Assembly: GCA_030148335.1 (NCBI GenBank)
Contig: JASBTQ010000032.1
Coordinates: forward strand, 62,001-126,000
DNA: 64,000 nt
Direction of reading: 5' to 3'
Source of the DNA: Allomuricauda sp.
GTDB lineage: Bacteria; Bacteroidota; Bacteroidia; Flavobacteriales; Flavobacteriaceae
Shown in pieces: positions 43,619 through 52,765 of the stretch (positions are counted from its first letter, which is position 1; the number at the start of each line of letters is the position of its first letter). A program made the translations under genes and the position numbers. Below the pieces are notes generated by a model, which saw only the letters and a program-made list of their open reading frames with translations, did not search any database and was not told the DNA's origin.

Positions 43619-44557
43619 TTAGTGGTTCTGGTTTTCCATGAGTTGTCTTACAAGTTGTTTCAACTCCTTGGCCAAGGAAAGTTGGGACGGGTCAAAATCG
43701 AAAGGCAAGCCGGTGTAGGTGATTCTTTCGATTTCCATTGCGTCCTCTTGCTCGTATTCAAAGTTTTGCAGACAGCAAAAAATGATCTGATGGGTATCCT
43801 CATCTACAGTAATTGGAAAACTTTCAGGAGGTGTGTCCCCATATCCCATGTAAAATTCATCCACTTGCATGTCGTGCTCGTAAATGGTGATGTCCTCATT
43901 GGGCAGCAGTGCTTTCACGATGGCATTGGCCTTGTTGATATGTAATGTAGTCTCAAAATCCTGGGCATTGGCCACGGGCCTGAAACTGATGTTCATGTCT
44001 TCCATGTCTTTGCTCACGGCAAACCTTGATTTTGGGGATAGGCTTTTGGGCGGCTCCTGAAAGTCACCACCTTTGATGATAAAGTAACGCTCGTCTCCTT
44101 CGGGTTCAGGTGTGGAGGTCCATTCCCAAACGTTGCCCAGCATACCATATAATCCATTGCCATTGGGCTTTGTACAATCGATGCAACGGATTTCCTTTGC
44201 CCTTTTGGGTGTGGCTGTCCCTTTGGCGGCCAATTCCCATTCGGTTTCGGTGGGCAGACGGAAATGGGTGAGGTAGGCGTCCGAAATATGCTCCAAGTAT
44301 CTTTCCGCATCTTCTTTGGTCACCAGGGCAGGCAGGTTAGCTTCTTCATCGGACAGATTTTGTGCCGAAAGCTCATCCCAGAATTTTACGAATTCATTGA
44401 ACTCACTTGCACGGATTGCATATTTATAGATGTAGAAATGATGCCCATCCGTTTTGATTTCCACAAAATTATCCAGAAAACCATCTTGTTGCGCAAGGGC
44501 ATTCAAACTTATGAAAGAGATCGAAAGCAGTATATATTTTTTAAGCAGATAGCTCAT
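43619..44557 (-). CDS. SUMF1/FGE-fold protein, second copy, secreted
   Basis: 312 residues from the ATG at 44557 (MSYLLKKYILLSISFISLNALA, cut before QQ); a longer open frame reaches 44737 through the zinc-ribbon gene and is rejected. The SUMF1 fold spans ~25-190 (FRLPTETEWELAAKG, GLYGMLGNVWEWTS, ISFRPVAN), again without the FGE active-site cysteines. The remaining ~100 residues are an acidic extension of unknown role. The start overlaps the preceding zinc-ribbon gene by 17 bp, so the two are probably translated together. Confidence 0.8.
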   Translation of the reverse strand: MSYLLKKYILLSISFISLNALAQQDGFLDNFVEIKTDGHHFYIYKYAIRASEFNEFVKFWDELSAQNLSDEEANLPALVTKEDAERYLEHISDAYLTHFRLPTETEWELAAKGTATPKRAKEIRCIDCTKPNGNGLYGMLGNVWEWTSTPEPEGDERYFIIKGGDFQEPPKSLSPKSRFAVSKDMEDMNISFRPVANAQDFETTLHINKANAIVKALLPNEDITIYEHDMQVDEFYMGYGDTPPESFPITVDEDTHQIIFCCLQNFEYEQEDAMEIERITYTGLPFDFDPSQLSLAKELKQLVRQLMENQNH

Positions 44558-44759
44558 CTCTTTTTTTAAGTTTTTTAATGTAGTCTGAATTTTGTCCGTT
44601 CCAGCGGCATTTGGTACATCTCCCTTTTTGGAAATCGTGTCGGCAATTGGCATAGCCGTACAGGATGTGCGAACACTCTGGGCAAAGCCCAGGCATTGGG
44701 GAAGAGTGACCATAAAAATTACTTTTACATTCGTCACAGACCTTGATTTTCCGGTCCAT
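44541..44759 (-). CDS. Small zinc-ribbon protein
   Basis: 72 residues from the ATG at 44759 (MDRKIKVCDECKSNF); an upstream ATG at 44795 overlaps the neighbour's end. Cys pairs CDEC, CPEC and CTKC, with an extra CRH, suggest one or two zinc-binding ribbons. Lys-rich C-terminus. Function unknown. It lies 32 bp after the YwqK-like gene and overlaps the SUMF1 gene. Confidence 0.7.
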   Translation of the reverse strand: MDRKIKVCDECKSNFYGHSSPMPGLCPECSHILYGYANCRHDFQKGRCTKCRWNGQNSDYIKKLKKRDELSA

Positions 44760-44791
44760 TTGGCTAAATTTTAGGGTTGATGTGCCAAAAA

Positions 44792-45727
44792 TCAATAAAA
44801 CTCTGATTTCACATATTCGTCATTGGCCCACTTGTAGAGTTTCCATTCTCCAGTGAGCTTGCCGTTGCGGTATTCGCCAATGGCATAGTTTCCGGTGAAC
44901 AAACGGTTTTCTTTCCAGCGACCCTCTTTTTGACCCATTATATAGTTGCCCTCGGCAGTCACCGATTTTGGGTTGTGATCATTTTCATAAGATCTCCAAA
45001 ATCCATGCTTGAGTCCATTCTCATACTGCCCTTCTTCTTTCAAGGTACCCCATTTATATCTTTTATAGGTCCCATGGTTTTTCCCTTTTACATAGTTGTT
45101 TTCTGTCCAAAGGGAACCATTTTCCTCATAGGAGATGCATTGTCCATGCAATTCTCCGTTAACATAAGTGCAATCGGAGATTACTTGACCGTTTGCCCAA
45201 AAGGATCTATTGCGGGTAATCTTTCCTTCGTTGTATTCGATGATGCTTGATAGGCTGCCATCCTTATGGAACTCCTTGTGCTGGCCATGAAGGACATCAT
45301 TTTTATAGTGTTCGATGACGCTGGTCTTGGGAGGAGCGTTTTTAAATAAATAGTCTTCCGTTATAAAGTATAGTTTCCATTCCCCGTGCTTCTTATCGTT
45401 AAGGATGGATCCTTCCTTTATCACTTTTCCATATCCATATTCTTGGAGATAGGTGGCTTGTCCGTTCTCGAAATGTATTTTTCGGCCAATGTTGCCATCT
45501 TGGTAATTTTGGGTCCATTCCCCAGATTGTTTTCCATTTTGGTAAGATCCTTGGGTGCTGATTATCCCGTTCTCGAAATATGAGGTATAGGAGCCATGTA
45601 AATTTCCATTCGCCATTTGGGCCCTTTCCCTAATTTTTCCATTGGGATAGTAGATCAAGGTGTCTTTTTGTGCAAAGGCCAGGGTGGAGAGGAACACCAG
45701 GCATGTAAATAGCAATGATTTTCGCAT
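44792..45727 (-). CDS. MORN-variant repeat protein (YwqK-like), secreted
   Basis: 311 residues with a signal peptide (MRKSLLFTCLVFLSTLAFA, cut before QKD). Most of the mature protein is a run of about ten 20-24-residue repeats of the form YxNGxxxxxxxxxNGxxHGxW (for example YYPNGKIRERAQ, YFENGIISTQGSY). This is the family often labelled YwqK antitoxin; nothing here supports a toxin-antitoxin role. The beta-hairpin repeats suggest a binding surface. Located between an unknown membrane protein and the zinc-ribbon gene, all on one strand. Confidence 0.82.
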   Translation of the reverse strand: MRKSLLFTCLVFLSTLAFAQKDTLIYYPNGKIRERAQMANGNLHGSYTSYFENGIISTQGSYQNGKQSGEWTQNYQDGNIGRKIHFENGQATYLQEYGYGKVIKEGSILNDKKHGEWKLYFITEDYLFKNAPPKTSVIEHYKNDVLHGQHKEFHKDGSLSSIIEYNEGKITRNRSFWANGQVISDCTYVNGELHGQCISYEENGSLWTENNYVKGKNHGTYKRYKWGTLKEEGQYENGLKHGFWRSYENDHNPKSVTAEGNYIMGQKEGRWKENRLFTGNYAIGEYRNGKLTGEWKLYKWANDEYVKSEFY

Positions 45728-45733
45728 AGAATT

Positions 45734-46870
45734 TTACTGTATGGTTTTGGTCAATTTCACCGAGGGATCTTGTATGACGCCTGCCAGCATTTCGGTACTC
45801 AATTTGGCCGTCACCACAGCACTGTCATGGGGCGAGAGCATATTGGCCCACTTAAGCACCTTGTTCATGTCCCCCAGCAAAGCGGTGATTTCAGAAATCT
45901 CGAAGGAGTCCTCTTCGTTCCCGGTGATATCTTCGGATATTTCTGTGGTTGCATCGATATCTTCTACCACTTCGGAGCTCCATTGGATCCGTCCCAAAAA
46001 GGAGTAGTTCTTCAATGTCTTGTTCAGCAACCGAATGTTTTCCATGGCCTTTACACCAAATTTGCTGTTGGAATTGAAAACAAAAGTTGCCGGCATCACG
46101 ATACCGTCTTCGTTCACATAGTGAATGATCAATTTTGATGCATCTACATTCGCCTTGCCCACTTTTGCCCCACCGGTCTGGGATGCTGCGCTCACAATGG
46201 TCTGCGCCATCCTTCGCCCCACATCGGCACCGACCCTTTTGAGTTCCCTGCCCTTTGCCAGGTCCACGACCTCGAGCTCCACTATGGAGGCCAAGGGGAT
46301 TTGACTGAACTTGTTTTTCAACGGGGTGTTTTTTTCTAGCTCTTGCTGACTGGAATGGTGGAATTCCAAAACCCCGTCCCTGATCTGGGCTGCGGTGAAC
46401 TGTTGTTTCAACTCGGAAGGCCTTAACAGATTGGGGCCGGGAAGCCCGCTCACATAGCGGTGTAGTGGTATGGTGTAATTGTCGCTCGCTTCCGAGATAC
46501 TTTTTTGCAAGGCAAGACTTTCATAGTTTTTACGGTTCCTGATGTTTTCCGCTTCGGCTTTTGTATAGGTGGCATTACCCAACATTTCGGCGTACTGTTG
46601 TTCGGAAGCATTGCCCTTGGAGTCCTTTCTGGCGGCACTTCGTTCCGCTTGTGCCCCAGACGTGTCGGCACCATAATCGAACGCTTTTTGCTTAAGGTTG
46701 GTGAACCAGTTGTAGAAGCGAAGGACGAATGGCAAGACGAGGAGTACCCACCAATATTCCACAATGGCGGATTCCATGCTGTCATACCCTTCAATGACCC
46801 ATAAGAGAATCCCACCGGTAATGAAAAGAATGAGGGTGAGTTTAAAGTTTTTCCAAATTTTCTGTATCAT
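45734..46870 (-). CDS. Hypothetical membrane protein
   Basis: 378 residues, not recognised. Two hydrophobic segments at ~12-28 and ~38-55 form an N-terminal membrane hairpin. A Lys/Ala/Glu-rich stretch (~60-130, likely coiled coil) and a soluble C-terminal domain (~150-378) follow, ending in acidic and hydrophobic helices. It is 6 bp upstream of the YwqK-like gene and probably the first gene of this five-gene same-strand set. No motif lets me assign a function. Confidence 0.65.
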   Translation of the reverse strand: MIQKIWKNFKLTLILFITGGILLWVIEGYDSMESAIVEYWWVLLVLPFVLRFYNWFTNLKQKAFDYGADTSGAQAERSAARKDSKGNASEQQYAEMLGNATYTKAEAENIRNRKNYESLALQKSISEASDNYTIPLHRYVSGLPGPNLLRPSELKQQFTAAQIRDGVLEFHHSSQQELEKNTPLKNKFSQIPLASIVELEVVDLAKGRELKRVGADVGRRMAQTIVSAASQTGGAKVGKANVDASKLIIHYVNEDGIVMPATFVFNSNSKFGVKAMENIRLLNKTLKNYSFLGRIQWSSEVVEDIDATTEISEDITGNEEDSFEISEITALLGDMNKVLKWANMLSPHDSAVVTAKLSTEMLAGVIQDPSVKLTKTIQ

Positions 46871-47152
46871 GGTGTTGGTTTTGGTTGGTCTTTTGGGTTG
46901 ATGATGTCAATCTTCCTCCGCAGAGAACTAGGCAGATACGTTTGTTGGCCTTTTCATGACATCTATTTTTTTTTGCTGAAAGAGGTTGAACTGAAAATGA
47001 AGAAGATAACTTGTCCCATGTTCAGGTTTTTTAAGTAAGAATTTAGGTTTCTTAACAAAAATAGCCCCATGCAGGTGTTGCCCGCAATACCCAATTTTGG
47101 GTATTTTGGTCGTGTGCATCATATAGATAACGCTAAAACGGTTGTTTTAAAT
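46871..47152. other. Intergenic region with no recognised feature
   Basis: 282 bp between the unknown membrane protein and the PAS-LuxR gene, AT-rich in its central part. It must hold the promoter of the five-gene set to its left and the end of the regulator gene to its right. I see no repeat, small gene or clear hairpin. Confidence 0.4.
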
Positions 47153-47950
47153 TTAGATGTACCCTTTCCTTATACATTCCGCGACAAGTTCGGAAGTGTT
47201 TTTTGCTTTGGATTTACGCAAGATGTTCTTTCGGTGGGTAAAGACGGTTTGGATGGAGATGTTCAGTTCCTTGGAAACTTCATCCGTGGACAGCCCCCTT
47301 GCCAACAAGCGTATGACCTCCAGTTCCCTTTTGGTGAAGGATGGGCTGTATGCCTCAAAGTCATAGGGAACAAAATTTTCAAATACTTGGTCCTCAAAAA
47401 CATCGATTTCAAGAAACGAAGGTTCCCCGTTCAGGCCGATCAGCGACAGTTTTCGGTTGTTGACGGAAGTGATGTGGTTGATATCGGTATGGGTGCCAAA
47501 AACTTTCAGCAGCGCACCATCTTCCGTGGTCTTCAAGGTGATGGTCTGCATCAGGAACAACCGATAGTTCCCATTGGCCACCCTTTCCCTGAGACTATAG
47601 TTGATCTTATAGTTCACCATTTTTTCCGGGGAGACGCAATTTTTTAAAAAATAGGCCACCACATCCTCGCACCGCATAAAAAAATCAAGGTCGTCGGGAT
47701 GTATCAGATCAATGAACCTGTCCAGGGTAAGATCCTTCGGTTCGATGCCCAACAAGTCCCTCGTAGATTCACTCACAAGGTCCAGCGTCAGGGTAGGGGA
47801 GTCGAGAATGTAGTAGTAATAAGGCCCGGGACAAAAAAGATTGGCCATATAGTCAACAACGTTGACCGCTTTCAGTTCCACCGATTTCTTGGCCAGATAA
47901 TTGCTGTGCGACTTCCAAATGTCCACAACGACCTCATGGTTGGTTTTCAT
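47153..47950 (-). CDS. PAS domain LuxR-type transcriptional regulator
   Basis: 265 residues. Residues ~40-180 look like a PAS fold (YYILDSPTLTLDLVSES, DLTLDRFIDLIHPDD). The C-terminus is a LuxR/GerE helix-turn-helix (FTKRELEVIRLLARGLSTDEV, then IQTVFTHRKNILRKSKAKN). This architecture is common in Flavobacteria. It lies downstream of the TauE-type exporter on the same strand, separated by 115 bp, and could control the sulfur genes or respond to another signal. No response-regulator receiver domain is present. Confidence 0.85.
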   Translation of the reverse strand: MKTNHEVVVDIWKSHSNYLAKKSVELKAVNVVDYMANLFCPGPYYYYILDSPTLTLDLVSESTRDLLGIEPKDLTLDRFIDLIHPDDLDFFMRCEDVVAYFLKNCVSPEKMVNYKINYSLRERVANGNYRLFLMQTITLKTTEDGALLKVFGTHTDINHITSVNNRKLSLIGLNGEPSFLEIDVFEDQVFENFVPYDFEAYSPSFTKRELEVIRLLARGLSTDEVSKELNISIQTVFTHRKNILRKSKAKNTSELVAECIRKGYI

Positions 47951-48065
47951 GCGTTTATGGATAAAATAGACTCTGTCCGTTCCATAAAAGAACAGGAAAT
48001 GGTTGGTTTTTAGTGTGTAATATATGAAAAAACGACATTCTGTATTCCATGAAGTGCATTGTCGA

Positions 48066-48878
48066 TCAAATTAATTGGACCATTTCTTTGCAGAGGACGA
48101 GCAGTGAAATGCCCAACACCACATAGCCAAACCCTTTTTTTAGGTTTTTTTCGGCAATGAGATGGGAACTTTGTATGCCTATGGTCATTCCCGTCAAGGA
48201 GATGGCCGTGAAGCTGAGCAGCAATATCCAATCTATCTCGACACTTCCCACATCTCCAATAAATCCCATAAAGGATTTTAAAGCGATGATCATAAGTGAT
48301 GTGACAATGGCTTTTTTGATGGGAAGTCTTAAGAAGACCACCAGCACCGGGACTATCAAAAAACCGCCTCCTGTTCCCGTTATTCCCGTGATGACCCCTA
48401 TCAACATCCCGAAAAAAAGTACAGGAAGGGGGTGTTTCTTGATTTCTTGTTGTACGGGGATCTTTGCCTTACCGTCCTTTATTGTGAGAATAGCGGCAAT
48501 GGCCATCAATACACCAAAGAGCACCATAATGGTCAAATCCCTTGTAATGGTAAGCTCATAAGTGGGCAAGTGGAACAGTACATCGGGAATGGATGGCAAC
48601 AAAAATCTTCGTACCAGATATACCGTTATGGCCATGGGTATGGCAAAAAGGAGGGACAGTTGCCAATCCAATCTATGTTTTCTCAAGTTGAGCAGTACCC
48701 CTGCCGAAGCGGACATGCCCACCACAAACAAGGAATGGGCTGTAGTGGAGTGCATGTCCATCAGGAACAGGTAATTGAATATGGGAACTGCCATGGCGGA
48801 TCCGCCACTGCCTGTGGTTCCCATGACCAATCCTATGGCAAATGCGCCCGCATAGCCTATAAGTTGAAAAGTTTCCAC
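48066..48878 (-). CDS. TauE/SafE family sulfite/anion exporter
   Basis: 270 residues with about eight transmembrane helices in two repeats. The glycine-rich family motifs are clear in both halves: GLVMGTTGSGGSAMAVPIFNYL and GVITGITGTGGGFLIVPVL. The family exports sulfite, sulfoacetate or related anions across the inner membrane. It is 102 bp downstream of the DsrE-like gene, in the same direction as the TsdA-like cytochrome, which suggests handling of sulfur oxyanions. The anion is inferred from context. Confidence 0.88.
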   Translation of the reverse strand: METFQLIGYAGAFAIGLVMGTTGSGGSAMAVPIFNYLFLMDMHSTTAHSLFVVGMSASAGVLLNLRKHRLDWQLSLLFAIPMAITVYLVRRFLLPSIPDVLFHLPTYELTITRDLTIMVLFGVLMAIAAILTIKDGKAKIPVQQEIKKHPLPVLFFGMLIGVITGITGTGGGFLIVPVLVVFLRLPIKKAIVTSLMIIALKSFMGFIGDVGSVEIDWILLLSFTAISLTGMTIGIQSSHLIAEKNLKKGFGYVVLGISLLVLCKEMVQLI

Positions 48879-48980
48879 TTAAAATGATTTTCTTTTGAAG
48901 TTGTAAAGAATGGACACAAAAACCCAAGGGGCCATTCATTCATAGCCCCTGTGAAGTTTTACATGCTATCCGAAGAATAT

Positions 48981-49670
48981 TTATCCCCCGGCGTAGATAT
49001 AGGAACAGCCGTGTTGTTGTGCACGACCCAAGGCCCACACCCCGGAAGGAACCAATTGGATTCCTGGAAGGACGGCATTGGCCCATTCGTCATACACCTC
49101 TTTGGGATCCAGCCCCATTTTTTGCGCCGCTATACTGGAATAGACCGTTAGGGCAAGGTTGCACACACAGAACATGGCCCCACGTTCTTGCAGGCGTTTA
49201 ATACCCTCTATCACCGGCATTGGAAAGTCGCCCTCCCGCGGTTCAAAATACGGGTTGCGCAGCGCATGTTCCTGAGTGGCATTGTCCCTTATCTTGAAGA
49301 CCTCTCCCAGTTTGTATTTTTCCCACAAATCCGAATGCAGTGCAAAGGGAATGGCATCGTGCCTAAGAACGGTCATGGCTGTAATGTCACTGTCGGGAGA
49401 ACCCGTTTCATTGTTGGTCAAATAATAGGCCCAGTTCCAGATGATGGGAAATCCATCATACGGCATGGAACCGTCGAACACCACGCGGTGGGTGCCCTTG
49501 ATCTTTTTGAACCAAGCTTCGGCATCCCCGGCCTCCACGGAACCAGAATCCAATGTGTTCGGGTTCAAATACCACGACCTTAAAGGGTTCGTTACTGTGG
49601 CCATTGTGGTGGCCGTTGCTCCTAGAGCCAACGCTCCAACAAACATTCGTCTCGATTGATGATTTTTCAT
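48981..49670 (-). CDS. Tat-exported DsrE-like protein
   Basis: 229 residues. The N-terminus SRRMFVGALALGATATTMA is a plausible Tat signal. The mature region resembles the DsrE/DsrF-like fold: HRVVFDGSMPYDGFPIIWNW, then VPSGVWALGRAQQHGCSYIYAGG at the C-terminus, where a conserved Cys lies. DsrE proteins take part in sulfur transfer. It is 2 bp from the TsdA-like cytochrome, so the two are almost certainly co-translated. DsrE assignment is by resemblance. Confidence 0.65.
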   Translation of the reverse strand: MKNHQSRRMFVGALALGATATTMATVTNPLRSWYLNPNTLDSGSVEAGDAEAWFKKIKGTHRVVFDGSMPYDGFPIIWNWAYYLTNNETGSPDSDITAMTVLRHDAIPFALHSDLWEKYKLGEVFKIRDNATQEHALRNPYFEPREGDFPMPVIEGIKRLQERGAMFCVCNLALTVYSSIAAQKMGLDPKEVYDEWANAVLPGIQLVPSGVWALGRAQQHGCSYIYAGG

Positions 49671-49672
49671 GA

Positions 49673-50707
49673 CTACTGATTTTTGATTAAATTAAAATTG
49701 CTTTTGTAATACTCCATAATAGGTTGAAATGGTCCCATTTGATGCTGTTCCAGAGGAAAACTGTCCGCATAGGGTCCATAAGGGGTTGAGACGGGCTTTT
49801 TTTTCAGGTCTGGAAAATCTGCTTCCAAATCCTTCTTTTTGGGCCTTTGCTGCTGGTTGATGAATCCAGCAACGTCGTATGCTTCCCCATCGGTCAGAAA
49901 GGGAGTTTCATAAGTGGCTCCATAGGGCATGTTCGCTTTGATGAAGCTAGCTGCCGTGATCACCCGTGCCATTCCCGCACCGTTGTTATAAGAATCCTTG
50001 CCCCATAGGGGTGGATATTGATAAATTTCGCCGTTTGCCGCCATTTTCCCCTGACCATCCATGCCATGGCATTCCACGCATTGCTTTATAAAGACAGTTC
50101 TGCCTTTTTCAAGATTGACCGGCCGATTGGGAACTTGGATTTTCACAAATCCCTGCCCCTCAATTTTACCGTTCGTAGGCGCATAGCGGCCCAGCCATTC
50201 CAGATAAGCGATGAAGGCCTTCATTTCGTTGCTGTCTTCAGACAGTGCCATACCGTTCATGCTACGCTGCATACAACCGTTGATGCGTTCTTCAAGAGAA
50301 CCCACCTTGTTTTCCCTGTTCCTGAATTGGGGGAAACGCTTGACGATCCCGATCAAGGGAGCTGCGAATGGTTTTGTTCCGGATAAGAGATGGCAATTAT
50401 TGCAGGACAGTTGATTTCCTGCATAAGGATTGTCGCTATTTGGTCCCAAATATTTTGGTGTATGCCGGAACAGCTCGAAACCGTATTTTATGGTCTGGCT
50501 CTCATGGGAATTCCCCAAAAGGGATGTGTTATAACTATTGTGGTACACATCCATGGTTTCCTTTTTGTCAAAAACACTATCGGCCACACCATATACACAT
50601 GACAAAAGCATCACCGACAGGAAGATGATTCCCAGTATCGGATAGAGGAGCATTTTTTGGAGTCGCTCCATGCCCATTAGCATAAGGTTGTGTCTTTTTG
50701 CGGACAT
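49673..50707 (-). CDS. TsdA-like diheme cytochrome c, probable thiosulfate dehydrogenase
   Basis: 344 residues; a hydrophobic N-terminal segment (~20-37) ending in LLSC is a membrane anchor or lipobox. Two c-type heme sites: CNNCH (Cys102, Cys105, His106) and CVECH (Cys210, Cys213, His214). Between them, NGCMQRSMNG places Cys145 where TsdA enzymes have the cysteine that ligates the catalytic heme. This strongly favours thiosulfate dehydrogenase/tetrathionate reductase over an ordinary diheme cytochrome. It has a 2-bp gap to the DsrE-like gene, followed by the TauE exporter. Confidence 0.8.
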   Translation of the reverse strand: MSAKRHNLMLMGMERLQKMLLYPILGIIFLSVMLLSCVYGVADSVFDKKETMDVYHNSYNTSLLGNSHESQTIKYGFELFRHTPKYLGPNSDNPYAGNQLSCNNCHLLSGTKPFAAPLIGIVKRFPQFRNRENKVGSLEERINGCMQRSMNGMALSEDSNEMKAFIAYLEWLGRYAPTNGKIEGQGFVKIQVPNRPVNLEKGRTVFIKQCVECHGMDGQGKMAANGEIYQYPPLWGKDSYNNGAGMARVITAASFIKANMPYGATYETPFLTDGEAYDVAGFINQQQRPKKKDLEADFPDLKKKPVSTPYGPYADSFPLEQHQMGPFQPIMEYYKSNFNLIKNQ

Positions 50708-50996
50708 GCTGTCTTTAATTGATTGTGTTCGGATAGTTGTGTTCGATTTTCCAAAAACTCCTAAAGGCGATTATGACCCTAGGTTGTTTTTGGAGAGCGC
50801 AAAAGTATTGCCGTGATCTGGAAAACTGTTTGGAGACCAAGTACATGCTGTGTGCACAGGGGTGGTACACCAAGTGGACAAATTAGTTGAAATTCTTAAA
50901 AGAAGGTGGACAACCGGTCAACAAAAATTTGTAAGCAATTGATTGTCAACAATCAAAATCATGTTAAATTATTTTCGTCCAGAGCGGAAAATCATA
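50708..50996. other. Intergenic region before the TsdA-like operon
   Basis: 289 bp. It must contain the cytochrome promoter and the end of the TPR-LuxR gene. No clear -7 element, repeat or small gene could be picked out. Confidence 0.35.
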
Positions 50997-52661
50997 TCAG
51001 TTTTTTTGGTCACATTGGGAAAGAAAGGAAAAAAGATCGTCTTCCTGGGCCATTTGTAGTTTTTTTCGGAGTCGGTACCGGGCCGTTTTTGCACTTTCGG
51101 GGGAGATTCCCAAAATATTGGAAGTTTCCTTGATGTTCAAATTCAATCGGGCCAGTGCGGCCACTTTCAGGTCATTACTGCTGAGTTCCGGGAATCTGTC
51201 TTTAAGGCCTGTGAGAAAATCGGAATGGACCTGTTCAAAATGGAATTTAAAATCTTCCCAATCCTTCTCCTGTGACTTGTGCTGTCTTATGGTCCGTTCT
51301 ATTTGATCAAGGTATTTTGCTTGGTTTTTGGGCGGTGCATCCCTGGCAACCTTCAGTTGGGAATACAAATTTTCCAGCAGCTCATTTTTTTGGACAAAGT
51401 TAAGGGCATAGGAGGCCAGTTCCTTATTCTTGAAATGCAGTTGGTTTTCGAGTTCGATTTGTTTCAACCGTTGGTTTTCCATGGCTGTTGTATTGAGATG
51501 TTCCTTGGAGTCCAAAAGTTCCCGCTGTTTTTTGTTCTTTAGGTTCAGGCTCCATATCAAAAAAATGGAAAGGACCGTGATCATGGAAATCCCGATGCCC
51601 ATGATCCATTTTATTCGGGAGTCCGTCTGTTTCATTTGGTTAAGGTGCTCCAGTTGACGGTCTTTTTCCGTAAGCTCATTTTCAAATTCCAGAGCCGCTA
51701 TCTGTTTTGATTTATCGGTATTGTAGATAGAATCCTTCAGTGCTATGAACTGGTCGTAATATTCCAGGGATTCTTCCAGCTTCCCCTCTTGCTTCTTTAG
51801 GAGTTTCAGTTCCCGTAGGGCATTCAGTTTGTATTTTTTCAGGTTTTTTTTGTCCGCTTGGGCCAAGGCCAGGTTCAAATGGATTTCCGAAGCTTCAAAT
51901 TCATTTTGCAATCGCAACAATTGTCCAAACAGGACAAGATTATTGATTTTTCCATCTTCATCGCCCGCTTGTTTTCCCAGGATAGTGGATTGCCGGATAT
52001 GGTATTCGGCCTGCTCCAGTTCACCTTGTTCCATGAAAAGCCTGCCCAACCTGTTGTGCACTTCGCTGATGCCGTAGGTAAAATTGTTTTCCGAATGTAT
52101 GGCAAGGGCATTTTCCAAGAACCTTTTGGCATCATATAGATTATCCTGCGCAAGAAAAATATCGGCCATTTTGGTGTATGTGGTTGCAATCCGGTCCTTG
52201 AGATCAAGTGCGGTAAATTTTTCGATTGCCTTTTCATAGAGTTTCCTGGCCTTGGTAAACTCATCGATATCGGCATAGACCATCCCAATATTGAGAAAGC
52301 AATTGGCCAACCCTTGATCATCCCCTAATTTTTCATAAATGGACCTGGCCTCCACAAGATTTTCCAAGGCCAGTCTTGGTTTGCTTTGAGCCCAATAGGA
52401 AACCCCGATGATTCTTCTCGCTCTGGCCATTCCCGGGATGTAATCCGATTTTTCCGCCAATTCCAATGCTTGACTGCCATATTCCACGGATTTTTCCGTG
52501 TCGACGATCCAATGTTCATAACCCAAATCGTTCAGAACGTCTACCCTGACCGTATCCGATAGATTTCTTTGGCCCACCAGCGATTGCAAACTGTCCAAAT
52601 TCTTCTGCCCGTAAATTACGGTCATTGCAAAAAAGACAATAATGAAGGTTGAGGTCTTCAA
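50997..52661 (-). CDS. TPR sensor with C-terminal LuxR-type helix-turn-helix
   Basis: 554 residues with a signal peptide (cut near IYGQ). Residues ~30-330 hold several tetratricopeptide repeats (for example LANCFLNIGMVYADIDEFTKARKLYEKAI). A single membrane helix is near 347-368 (WIMGIGISMITVLSIFLIW). A coiled coil and a LuxR-type DNA-binding domain follow (LSSNDLKVAALARLNLNIKE, GISPESAKTARYRLRKKL). Such membrane-bound TPR regulators are common in Flavobacteria. It lies upstream of the TsdA-like operon and may control it. Confidence 0.82.
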   Translation of the reverse strand: MKTSTFIIVFFAMTVIYGQKNLDSLQSLVGQRNLSDTVRVDVLNDLGYEHWIVDTEKSVEYGSQALELAEKSDYIPGMARARRIIGVSYWAQSKPRLALENLVEARSIYEKLGDDQGLANCFLNIGMVYADIDEFTKARKLYEKAIEKFTALDLKDRIATTYTKMADIFLAQDNLYDAKRFLENALAIHSENNFTYGISEVHNRLGRLFMEQGELEQAEYHIRQSTILGKQAGDEDGKINNLVLFGQLLRLQNEFEASEIHLNLALAQADKKNLKKYKLNALRELKLLKKQEGKLEESLEYYDQFIALKDSIYNTDKSKQIAALEFENELTEKDRQLEHLNQMKQTDSRIKWIMGIGISMITVLSIFLIWSLNLKNKKQRELLDSKEHLNTTAMENQRLKQIELENQLHFKNKELASYALNFVQKNELLENLYSQLKVARDAPPKNQAKYLDQIERTIRQHKSQEKDWEDFKFHFEQVHSDFLTGLKDRFPELSSNDLKVAALARLNLNIKETSNILGISPESAKTARYRLRKKLQMAQEDDLFSFLSQCDQKN

Positions 52662-52739
52662 TTGAAATTGGATGTTTTTTGTACAAAGAGATGTGCGAAG
52701 TTAAGTGATTTCTAGCATTGCAGGCTAATTAGGTGATAA

Positions 52740-52765
52740 TTACCCTTAATGGTGGGTTAGGGTAA
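52740..52765. repeat. Inverted repeat upstream of the TPR-LuxR gene
   Basis: TTACCCT (52740-52746) and AGGGTAA (52759-52765) with a 12-bp centre; arms extend with mismatches to 10 bp. It is 79 bp before the TPR-LuxR start. No T-run follows, so an operator is more likely than a terminator. Confidence 0.35.

Noticed and set aside
42892-44557. Reading the two SUMF1-fold proteins as formylglycine-generating enzymes for sulfatases
   Set aside because: The C-terminal active-site cysteines of FGE are absent in both, and no sulfatase gene is in the window.
44792-45727. Calling the YwqK-like protein an antitoxin
   Set aside because: It is secreted, has MORN-variant repeats and no toxin-like partner; the label is a database name only.
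52740-52765. GGTAA in the TPR-LuxR upstream repeat as a fourth hydroxyproline operator
   Set aside because: It is an inverted repeat without the ATATAGTAT core or the 21-bp direct phasing.
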